Assembly: GCA_034440595.1 (NCBI GenBank)
Contig: JAWXCH010000225.1
Span: 1-11,038 of the forward strand
DNA from: JAWXCH01 sp034440595
Lineage (GTDB): Bacteria; Planctomycetota; Planctomycetia; Pirellulales; JALHPA01
Length of the DNA stretch: 11,038 bases
Reading direction: 5' to 3'
Part shown: positions 1 to 6,137 of the stretch, piece by piece
How positions within the stretch are numbered: position 1 is the stretch's first letter
Layout: each line of letters opens with the position of its first letter
The notes under the pieces: generated by a model
What the model was told of the DNA's origin: nothing
What the model saw: only the letters and a program-made list of their open reading frames with translations
Databases searched by the model: none
Translations under genes and position numbers: made by a program

Positions 1-851
1 CCTTTGGTCCGCTACTGTTTGAAACCATCCGCCTCCCCCTGCCCACCACCTATCGCCTGCCCGATGGAGTAACCGCCGAAACCGCCTGTGCGCACTACCT
101 GCAACAACTCGAAATGGTTCTGGCCGAAAACCACTCCAAAATCGCGGCGCTGATTATCGAACCCCTCATGCAATGCGCCGCCGGCATGATCCAGCACCCG
201 CCGGGCTACCTCCGCGGCGTCCGCGAGCTGACACAAAAGTACGACGTGCTCCTCATCGCCGACGAAGTGGCTGTCGGTTTTGGCCGCACCGGCACCATTT
301 TCGCCTGCCAGCAAGAAGACGTTGTCCCTGACCTGCTCTGCCTGGCCAAAGGACTCACCGGGGGATACATGCCACTGGCGGCGACACTAGCTACAACCAA
401 AATCTGGAACGCCTTCTTGGGAACCTTTGCCCAGTCCCGCACCTTCTTCCACGGGCACACCTACGGCGGCAACCCGCTCGGTGCTGCCGTGGCGCTGGCC
501 ACGCTGGAGGTATTTGAAGAGGAACGGACACTGCAGAACTTGCAACCAAAGATTGCCCGGCTAGGTGAGCATCTGGAGCGAATCGCTCAATTGCCAAACG
601 TTGGCGATGTTCGCCAGTGCGGCCTGATCGCCGGCATCGAGCTGGTTCAGGATCGTACGACGAAAGAACCCTTCCCCTGGGAAGAACGCCGCGGTGCCGC
701 CGTCTGCGAAGCGGCTATCAAGCAAGGTGTCTGGCTGCGACCACTGGGTAATGTAATCGTCATCATGCCACCGCTGGCGGTGTCGATGGCAGAGCTGGAT
801 CGGATTTGTACGGTGGTGGAGAGGAGCATTAAAATAACAAATAATAAATGA
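1..851 (+). CDS. bioA: Adenosylmethionine-8-amino-7-oxononanoate aminotransferase BioA, 5'-truncated by the window edge
   Basis: This enzyme makes 7,8-diaminopelargonate from 7-keto-8-aminopelargonate with S-adenosylmethionine as amino donor, a cytoplasmic PLP-dependent step of biotin synthesis. The frame is open from base 3, and 282 residues are visible; E. coli BioA is about 429, so roughly the first 150 are missing. Visible fold-type I landmarks are LIADEVAVGFGRTG, whose Asp (261-263) should bind the PLP pyridine nitrogen; CLAKGLTGG, whose Lys (348-350) should form the Schiff base; HGHTYGGNPLG; and GVWLRPLGNVIVIMPP near the C-terminus, which matches the BioA version with the substrate-binding Arg. 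These favour BioA over other class III aminotransferases, although the substrate-specifying N-terminus is not seen. The last residues (KITNNK) and the stop codon come from an AT-rich heptamer repeat, so the native C-terminus may have been altered. No other biotin gene is in the window. Confidence 0.92.
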   Translation, partial: FGPLLFETIRLPLPTTYRLPDGVTAETACAHYLQQLEMVLAENHSKIAALIIEPLMQCAAGMIQHPPGYLRGVRELTQKYDVLLIADEVAVGFGRTGTIFACQQEDVVPDLLCLAKGLTGGYMPLAATLATTKIWNAFLGTFAQSRTFFHGHTYGGNPLGAAVALATLEVFEEERTLQNLQPKIARLGEHLERIAQLPNVGDVRQCGLIAGIELVQDRTTKEPFPWEERRGAAVCEAAIKQGVWLRPLGNVIVIMPPLAVSMAELDRICTVVERSIKITNNK

Positions 852-939
852 TTGATAACAAATAACAAATCCTTTTCGGGAGACCGTCAGCTTGGGTCAA
901 TCTATCATTTGTTATTAATTATTTGTCATTTGTTATTTT
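831..939. repeat. AT-rich inverted repeat built from 7-bp units (AAATAAC-like)
   Basis: Arms 831-863 and 907-939 are 33 bp each and 29 of 33 positions are complementary, around a 43-base loop. Each arm is a run of degenerate heptamers. The left has AAATAAC (832), AAATAAT (839), AAATGAT (846), TGATAAC (853) and AAATAAC (860). The right has the reverse complements, including GTTATTT (932) and GTCATTT (925). The element covers the 3' end of bioA and most of the gap to the convergent secA-like gene. In bioA-sense RNA, three of the four imperfect positions are G-U wobbles and one is A-C. In the opposite RNA, three become A-C mismatches, so the bioA transcript folds better. It could protect or end the 3' end of the mRNA, or be a small mobile repeat. 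The function is inferred. Confidence 0.75.
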
Positions 940-984
940 TAGTAGACAACGAATCGGTACTTCAGGCGAGGATTGAAAACTACC

Positions 985-2940
985 CTACGCCGGAGCATCC
1001 AAATATGGATCCTGTCCCATCTGGATCTGCATCTTTTTGCGTTCGCGTTCGTGGTACATCAGAATGCGGCGGTCACGGAAATGCCGCTTTTCGATTTTCC
1101 GCTGTGCTTTGCGGAACAATCGCGCAAACGAGGCGAACGTCCGTGCCCCGCGCTGGCCCCGTTTCTTCAGCGCGATCGCCTTGGATTGACCCAAACCGGC
1201 CAAGATGATTTCATCGTCTAGCGCCAAGTACTGCCGATAGGTGCCGGGGTCTCCCTGCCGGCCGCAGCGACCGATGAGCTGCCGATCGATACGCGACGAG
1301 TCGTGCATTTCCGTGCAAATCACATGCAGGCCACCTAGCTCGTGTACGCCCGGTGCCAGCTTGATGTCGGTACCGCGACCCGCCATGTTGGTTGAGACAG
1401 TGACTTTGCCAGCCTGACCGGCAGCGGCAACGATATCGGCTTCCTTGTCGACTTGATGTGCTGTGAGAACCTGGTGCAGAATGCCTGCCTCGTGGAGCAA
1501 CTTGGAGAGTTCCAGCGACTTATCGATCGAGCGAGTGCCGATCAGCACCGGGCGTCCACTATGCCGCATTTCGACCACTTCCTGCACGATGGCCGCCTCC
1601 TTGGTTTGCATGTCACCGTGCACAATGGTCGGCAGTTGACGACGAATGGGGGGCCGGTTGGTCGGAATGGGAATCACACGCAATCGATAGATTTTGTTCA
1701 ACTCGCGTGAGGAATTGATCGCCGTACCGGTCATACCAGCCAGATGGGGATACTGCAAAAAGTAATCCTGCACGGTGATTCGCGCGGCGTGCCCGGTGGA
1801 GACGGTGACCTCCAGACCTTCCTTGGCTTCGACTGCCTGATGCAGGCCGTCGCGCCATTTTCGGCCCTCGGCCAAGCGCCCGGTGAATTCATCGACAATG
1901 ACAATCTCGCCGTCGCGTTCAACATAGTGACGGTCGCGAATAAAAACGCGATCCGCACGAACCGCCAACTCGATCGCCTCATACAGTTCCAGCATACCGA
2001 TTTGCTCGGTGGCAGAACTGCGGGGCAGATTGCGAAGCAGACGCCTCCCTTTTTGCGTCAGTTCCACACTCTGCCGCTTAGGATCGTATTTATAATGCTC
2101 TTCATCGAGAAATTGATGAATTGCGGCGGCGGCCCATTGATACAGTTCGGCCTGTGCCTTGTCGGCGGCGCTGGGCATGGCGCTAATGATGAGCGGAGTA
2201 CGCGCTTCATCAATCAGCACGCTATCGGCTTCGTCCACCAGACAAAAATGCGGCGGCCGCTGCACCGGTTTATCACCACCCGAGTCCTGGCGTTGACCGA
2301 GCATGTGCGCGAGCAGACCAATCTGTCCTGCGGCACTTTGCCGCAGCAACAGCCGATCGCGCAAAAAATCAAAGCCGAATTCCTTGGACGTGCCATAGGT
2401 CACGTCGCAAGCATATTCAACCCGCCGCTGGTTGTTGTTCATTGGAGTTTGAATCACGCCAACACTCACGCCCAGCATATCAAACAACGGGCGCATCCAG
2501 TCGGCATCGCGCTTGGCCAGATAGTCGTTGACCGTCGCCAGGTGTGCGCCTTTGCCAGGGAGCGATTCCAGATACAACGCCAGCGTAGCGGTGAGTGTCT
2601 TGCCTTCGCCGGTTTGCATTTCGGCGATGGAGCGATGATGCAAGGCGACACCACCCAGCAACTGCACGTCGAAGTGACGCATGTTCAGGGCACGATGCCC
2701 CGCCTCGCGCACGAGGGCAAATGCCTCGGGCATTAGCTTGACCAGCGACTCCTGACTTTTGGCGCGGTAGCGGAGTGCCAGACTTCGTTTGCGAAGGTCG
2801 CTGGTTTGCAGGCCGAGAAGCTCTTGGCCATGCTTTTCGATCAGTGGCAGGTAGCTGGCCCAGCGTGCAAGCCGCCACTTAACCGTTCCGCCGAGGATGG
2901 AGCGGAACTGTGCAAACATGCCGTGGGAGATCGTCGCCAA
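985..2940 (-). CDS. secA: Short SecA-like preprotein translocase ATPase lacking the C-terminal third
   Basis: SecA is the ATPase that pushes preproteins through SecYEG. This 651-residue protein has both nucleotide-binding domains: Walker A QTGEGKT (109-115), DEAD-type VDEAD (235-239) followed by SVLIDEARTPLIIS, AGMTGTA (401-407), STNMAGRGTDI (516-526) and QLIGRCGRQGDPG (554-566). The preprotein cross-linking domain lies between about 240 and 370 and keeps GRKWRDGLHQAVEAKEG. After FRKAQRKIEKRHF (609-621) the scaffold helix stops within about 30 residues. The helical wing, the two-helix finger and the zinc/C-tail are absent; E. coli SecA has 901 residues. No further SecA sequence follows the stop, so this looks like a naturally short paralogue and not a frameshift. 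The start is TTG at 2940, chosen because GAGGAA (2947-2952) sits 6 bases upstream; an ATG seven codons later lacks this. A full-length SecA presumably lies elsewhere in the genome. Confidence 0.93.
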   Translation of the reverse strand: MATISHGMFAQFRSILGGTVKWRLARWASYLPLIEKHGQELLGLQTSDLRKRSLALRYRAKSQESLVKLMPEAFALVREAGHRALNMRHFDVQLLGGVALHHRSIAEMQTGEGKTLTATLALYLESLPGKGAHLATVNDYLAKRDADWMRPLFDMLGVSVGVIQTPMNNNQRRVEYACDVTYGTSKEFGFDFLRDRLLLRQSAAGQIGLLAHMLGQRQDSGGDKPVQRPPHFCLVDEADSVLIDEARTPLIISAMPSAADKAQAELYQWAAAAIHQFLDEEHYKYDPKRQSVELTQKGRRLLRNLPRSSATEQIGMLELYEAIELAVRADRVFIRDRHYVERDGEIVIVDEFTGRLAEGRKWRDGLHQAVEAKEGLEVTVSTGHAARITVQDYFLQYPHLAGMTGTAINSSRELNKIYRLRVIPIPTNRPPIRRQLPTIVHGDMQTKEAAIVQEVVEMRHSGRPVLIGTRSIDKSLELSKLLHEAGILHQVLTAHQVDKEADIVAAAGQAGKVTVSTNMAGRGTDIKLAPGVHELGGLHVICTEMHDSSRIDRQLIGRCGRQGDPGTYRQYLALDDEIILAGLGQSKAIALKKRGQRGARTFASFARLFRKAQRKIEKRHFRDRRILMYHERERKKMQIQMGQDPYLDAPA

Positions 2941-2946
2941 ACTTAC

Positions 2947-2952
2947 TTCCTC
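2947..2952 (-). promoter_or_regulatory. Ribosome binding site supporting a TTG start for the SecA-like gene
   Basis: On the minus strand GAGGAA ends 6 bases before the TTG at 2940. This is a strong Shine-Dalgarno match at good spacing and decides for the TTG over the in-frame ATG at residue 8. Confidence 0.7.
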
Positions 2953-3105
2953 GATCCAATCCAGAGAGTTAGCCGGTGGAATATTGCCAGAATTACCGTC
3001 AGCGAAGCTGCCGGTCGTGCCTAGGCTATTCTACCGCGCTGGATCGATTCATCGTAGGCCACGCCGGGTGAGCCTCACTTCGCATTCGTGAGTCACTGCC
3101 GTACG

Positions 3106-3183
3106 AACCAGGGGCTAGCGCCCAGTGGCTGATTTCATCGGACGCACAGTACACAATCAGCCGCAACGCGCTAGCGTCCGGTT
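3106..3183. repeat. GCTAGC-centred inverted repeat (interspersed hairpin element)
   Basis: Arms 3106-3134 and 3155-3183 (29 bp each, 22 of 29 complementary without gaps) flank a 20-base loop. Both arms carry GCTAGCGC, both begin AACC and both end GGCTGATT when read toward the loop. The hairpin starts about 25 bases past the stop of the lipoprotein gene and ends more than 150 bases before the SecA-like gene. It could fold in the lipoprotein transcript as a 3' stabiliser or weak terminator; no U-run follows. From memory, sequences like CCGGACGCTAGCG plus GGCTGATT recur many times in Pirellula-type planctomycete genomes, which would make this a dispersed repeat. I could not verify that here. Confidence 0.7.
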
Positions 3184-3207
3184 GCCTACTTTCGTAACGG
3201 TCACACT

Positions 3208-4329
3208 CTACTGCTTTTGAATCTGATCGATCTGATAAGGGACCGAGTAGTCTTGGGATTGAGTTGTCGCACCAGTAAGTCGACCCTGTACCGTGACAAA
3301 GTCGCCCGACGAGAATCCGTTGAGTCGAGACTTGTCGCTCAGCACAACGCTGCCGCCGTAATCGTCGGTTTGACCGTCGACCGGAATATACCGCAGCTTC
3401 CAGATGCCGCAGCTTTGTAGATAATCCAGCTTGCCTTGCAATGTTCGGTATCCAGCGTCGTGGTTGTAGGTTCCGCCAGGCTCTGATTTGGCCGCAATAC
3501 TGCCCCCCGCTCCGGCACCCGAGGTTAGTTGCACCCGATTGTCGGTTCCTTGCCAGACAGCTTGAGAGCTATCAAATTGCGAGTTTGCGACCGTAGTAGT
3601 CGCCACTCCACCGTTCAGCAACGGAACGTTCGACACGTTGGGCTGAAAATTTGCGGAGCTATTCAGAGGAGCCGACGACACGGTGGCCGCCATTGGCAAG
3701 TCAGAAATTTCCGGCAGCCCGCTGTTACGATCAAGCGATTTCGGTCGCACGTACCGGTCCACCGCCGCCGGTGCCGGTGTCTGAAACACGGCGTTACTGG
3801 TCGCCCCGGAAGCACTGCTGCCGCTGGTTTGCAATACGGCTGGCAATGGCGAATGAGACGGTATCAACGAATCGGTTGAAGTTGGATTCGTCACCAAGGC
3901 CCGCAAGCGGGGGTCGTAATAAGTATTTGGTGGTGGTGCATTAGCCAGTCCCGGCGTGTTAATAGCGGAGGTCGAGCTTTGTGGGATCGAAAAACCTCCG
4001 CTTGGCAGGTACCCCTGCGCGTTTCGCTTGATCGGTATCTCAGGGGCAACTGTCGCGGCCGGTGCCGGTGCAACGGCAGTCGGTGGGGCAACAGTGCCCG
4101 GGCCAAAGCCCGGTGCGCCGGGTGCTCCCTGTGTAACCACCGGCGCGCTGACACCGGTACCGTAGTACGGTGACGCGGTCGGCAATGCCGTACCCGGGGG
4201 CGCAATGGTCGTATTGCCGGTCATGAATGGATCGAACGGTGCCGGCGGTGCCTGGCATCCGAGGACACCAATGCTCACGCTTGCGACGACGATGATTGCA
4301 GACCAATCGAGCCAACGTGGCCGATCCAT
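3208..4329 (-). CDS. Putative lipoprotein with low-complexity linker and small C-terminal domain, function unknown
   Basis: I do not recognise this 373-residue protein. It begins MDRPRWLDW, then has a hydrophobic stretch ending VSIGVLGC, a fit to a lipobox with Cys25 as lipidation site, so it is probably membrane-anchored and exposed outside the cytoplasmic membrane. Residues 26 to about 95 are rich in Pro, Ala, Thr and Gly, and Ser/Asn-rich sequence continues to about 285; both look disordered. The last 88 residues (286-373) are ordered: a GYRTLQGKLDYL helix, then alternating strands around GIWKLRYIPVDG, GGSVVLSD and GDFVTVQGRL. The spacing suggests a small beta-barrel of OB type, which is inference from pattern. 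The start is ATG at 4329, because AAGGAG lies 7 bases upstream; a GTG six codons earlier would place that site inside the gene. The GCTAGC hairpin follows the stop. Confidence 0.8.
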   Translation of the reverse strand: MDRPRWLDWSAIIVVASVSIGVLGCQAPPAPFDPFMTGNTTIAPPGTALPTASPYYGTGVSAPVVTQGAPGAPGFGPGTVAPPTAVAPAPAATVAPEIPIKRNAQGYLPSGGFSIPQSSTSAINTPGLANAPPPNTYYDPRLRALVTNPTSTDSLIPSHSPLPAVLQTSGSSASGATSNAVFQTPAPAAVDRYVRPKSLDRNSGLPEISDLPMAATVSSAPLNSSANFQPNVSNVPLLNGGVATTTVANSQFDSSQAVWQGTDNRVQLTSGAGAGGSIAAKSEPGGTYNHDAGYRTLQGKLDYLQSCGIWKLRYIPVDGQTDDYGGSVVLSDKSRLNGFSSGDFVTVQGRLTGATTQSQDYSVPYQIDQIQKQ

Positions 4330-4336
4330 CGGCGGA

Positions 4337-4342
4337 CTCCTT
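4337..4342 (-). promoter_or_regulatory. Ribosome binding site fixing the ATG start of the lipoprotein gene
   Basis: On the minus strand AAGGAG lies 7 bases before the ATG at 4329. It is an almost ideal Shine-Dalgarno sequence and rules against the earlier in-frame GTG at 4347. Confidence 0.75.
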
Positions 4343-4559
4343 TCCACCTACGTTCAAAAATGCTTGCTCCCCTTCCAAGGGGGCGCAAGAATAGCAACCT
4401 ACCCTAGTTTGTCCAGACCGATTCAAAGGTCCGAACTGCCGATTTTTGCACCCTGTCTTACATCCGCAACAGTATCCGGTACAGGGACTCGTCGAATCGC
4501 CGTTAAAAGTGTACCCTGATTGTCGTTGGGAGTGATGGGTATAGGGGAGGAAGTTTAGG

Positions 4560-4586
4560 TTGAATGGAACAAAGCGTTTGTATTGT
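4560..4586 (+). promoter_or_regulatory. Weak candidate sigma-70-type promoter for pyk
   Basis: TTGAAT (4560-4565) and TATTGT (4581-4586) resemble -35 and -10 boxes, but the 15-base spacer is short. The position, about 45 bases before the pyk start, is reasonable. This is a guess from pattern. Confidence 0.2.
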
Positions 4587-4631
4587 GAGGTAGCACACGG
4601 AGGTCGTTTCTCCTTCCCCTAGGATTCAGCA

Positions 4632-6089
4632 ATGTCAAAAACCATGACCACTCCCATGTCTTTTATCAATGAATCGCGTACCAAAATTGTCGCCACCGTC
4701 GGACCTGCCTGTCGAGATGAGCAGGAATTGACGAATTTGGTGCTGGCAGGCGTGGATGTCTTTCGGCTGAATATGGCCCACGCAGGCCCGGCCGACCAAA
4801 AAATCGTTGTGGACATGATTCGCAACGTCAGCAAGTCGGTCGGTCGACCAATCGGAATTCTGGCCGATCTGGCCGGGCCAAAAATCCGGCTGGGTGAGTT
4901 GCCCTCCGATCTTTACGAGTGCCGCGAAGACACCCCGGTCCGCTTTGTCCGTGGCAGCACCATTACAGCTCCTGACGAGTTGGTGACCACTTATGAGCCG
5001 CTGATCGACGAACTGACAGTCGGCAACAGCGTCATGCTAGCGGACGGCACGGTCGGGCTGATCGTCGACGAAAAAGGGCCGGATTATGTCCGCTGCCGCG
5101 TCACACAGGCCGGTCTCGTACGCAGCCGGCAAGGTGTCAATCTGCCTGGCGTGAAGCTGAGCGTCCCCTCGATGAGTGACGAAGACTGGCAAAACGCGGT
5201 CTGGGCCGCCGAAGTGGGCATCGACTTTGTCAGCCTCAGCTTTGTGCGAACGCCCGTCGAGGTACGGCTGCTAAAAGAACTACTCCGTACACGCGGTTCG
5301 AAGGCCAAAGTGGTCGCCAAGATCGAAAAACAAGAGGCTCTGGACCAGTTAGAGGCCATTGTCGACGCGACCGACTGCATTATGGTTGCACGCGGCGATT
5401 TGGGGGTCGAAATCGACGTAGCCCGAATGCCAATGGTGCAGAAGCAAATCGTTCAGCTTTGCAATCGCTATCAAAAGCCGGTCATTGTCGCCACACAGAT
5501 GCTCGACAGCATGCAGAACAATCGCAGGCCAACACGCGCCGAGGTCACCGATGTGGCCAACGCGATCTTGGATGGTGCCGACGCCTGTATGCTCTCCGGT
5601 GAGACTGCGATCGGGCTATATCCCAAGCAAGCCGTCGACATGATGAGCCGTATAGCGCAAGCGACCGAGGATTTTTACATCGGGCAACCTCTCAGCTCTA
5701 AAACCGAACGTCTGGCCGAAGGGTTACTGCCGATTACGCAGGCAGTCGTACATGGTGCCGGCAGGATTGCTCAGGAATTAGGTGCCAAATTGATCGTCGC
5801 CGCCAGTCGGAGTGGTGTCACGGCATTGGCGCTCTCGAAGCTGCGCAGCTTTGTGCCGACCATCGGGGTCAGCGATTCGGAGACGACATTGCGGCAAATG
5901 TGCCTGTATTGGGGAGTCACCCCACTGCACACCAAGCCAACCAAGGATAGCGTTCAATTGCTGGAACAGGTTAGTAATTGGGGAGTTCAGGATGGTCGCC
6001 TGAAGCCGGGCGATAGTATTCTGCTCGTGGCAGGGACGGGCTTGGGAACAGGTGGCCATAACATGTGCGTGGTTCACGAGGTCAATTAG
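4632..6089 (+). CDS. pyk: Pyruvate kinase
   Basis: Pyruvate kinase makes pyruvate and ATP from phosphoenolpyruvate and ADP, the last step of glycolysis, in the cytoplasm. The 485-residue length fits bacterial enzymes with no extra C-terminal domain. The order is TKIVATVGPA (17-26), the active-site RLN (45-47), DLAGPKIRLG (79-88), a B-domain lid to about residue 175, AKIEKQEAL with catalytic Lys230 and metal-binding Glu232, MVARGDLGVE with metal-binding Asp256, VATQMLDSM with Thr288, and ETAIGLYP. The C domain holds AASRSGVTALALSKLRS at the usual effector region. The monovalent-cation site is unusual: Ala49 replaces the usual Ser, Leu80 the usual Thr, and Lys84 the Glu of K+-dependent enzymes, the pattern known for K+-independent pyruvate kinases. 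AGGA (4621-4624) seven bases upstream supports the first ATG; two more ATGs follow within eight codons. Confidence 0.97.
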   Translation: MSKTMTTPMSFINESRTKIVATVGPACRDEQELTNLVLAGVDVFRLNMAHAGPADQKIVVDMIRNVSKSVGRPIGILADLAGPKIRLGELPSDLYECREDTPVRFVRGSTITAPDELVTTYEPLIDELTVGNSVMLADGTVGLIVDEKGPDYVRCRVTQAGLVRSRQGVNLPGVKLSVPSMSDEDWQNAVWAAEVGIDFVSLSFVRTPVEVRLLKELLRTRGSKAKVVAKIEKQEALDQLEAIVDATDCIMVARGDLGVEIDVARMPMVQKQIVQLCNRYQKPVIVATQMLDSMQNNRRPTRAEVTDVANAILDGADACMLSGETAIGLYPKQAVDMMSRIAQATEDFYIGQPLSSKTERLAEGLLPITQAVVHGAGRIAQELGAKLIVAASRSGVTALALSKLRSFVPTIGVSDSETTLRQMCLYWGVTPLHTKPTKDSVQLLEQVSNWGVQDGRLKPGDSILLVAGTGLGTGGHNMCVVHEVN

Positions 6090-6137
6090 GCAGGCCGCGG
6101 CGTAGGCAGGTGAGTCAGGCGGAAACCGGGAGCGGAA

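Larger units (their letters stand above)
4330..4631. other. Divergent intergenic region between the lipoprotein gene and pyk
   Basis: These 302 bases hold no plausible gene and must carry the start signals for both flanking genes. They include the lipoprotein ribosome binding site and a 14-base palindrome, CCCCTTCCAAGGGG (4369-4382), in the lipoprotein leader. A purine-rich stretch GGGGAGGAAG lies at about 4544-4553. A weak -35/-10 pair for pyk is listed separately. No promoter toward the lipoprotein gene stood out. Confidence 0.6.

Noticed and set aside
831..939. The inverted repeat as a classic intrinsic terminator
   Set aside because: The stem is AT-rich and long with a 43-base loop, unlike a GC-rich stem followed by a U-run. 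Effects on mRNA ends remain possible.
831..939. The repeats as a CRISPR array
   Set aside because: The units are 7 bp without spacers, and no cas gene is present.
831..984. The idea that the short SecA is a frameshifted full-length gene
   Set aside because: The 153 bases past its stop show no SecA scaffold or wing sequence in any frame and consist mostly of the heptamer repeat, followed by bioA. A deletion long ago is possible; a recent frameshift is not supported.
852..1208. A 118-codon plus-strand open frame starting right after bioA
   Set aside because: It begins inside the heptamer repeat and then runs antisense through the 3' end of the SecA-like gene.
1744..2736. A 330-codon open frame on the plus strand
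   Set aside because: It lies wholly antisense to the SecA-like gene, whose motifs are complete. The translation shows no recognisable domain and is a by-product of GC-rich codon use.
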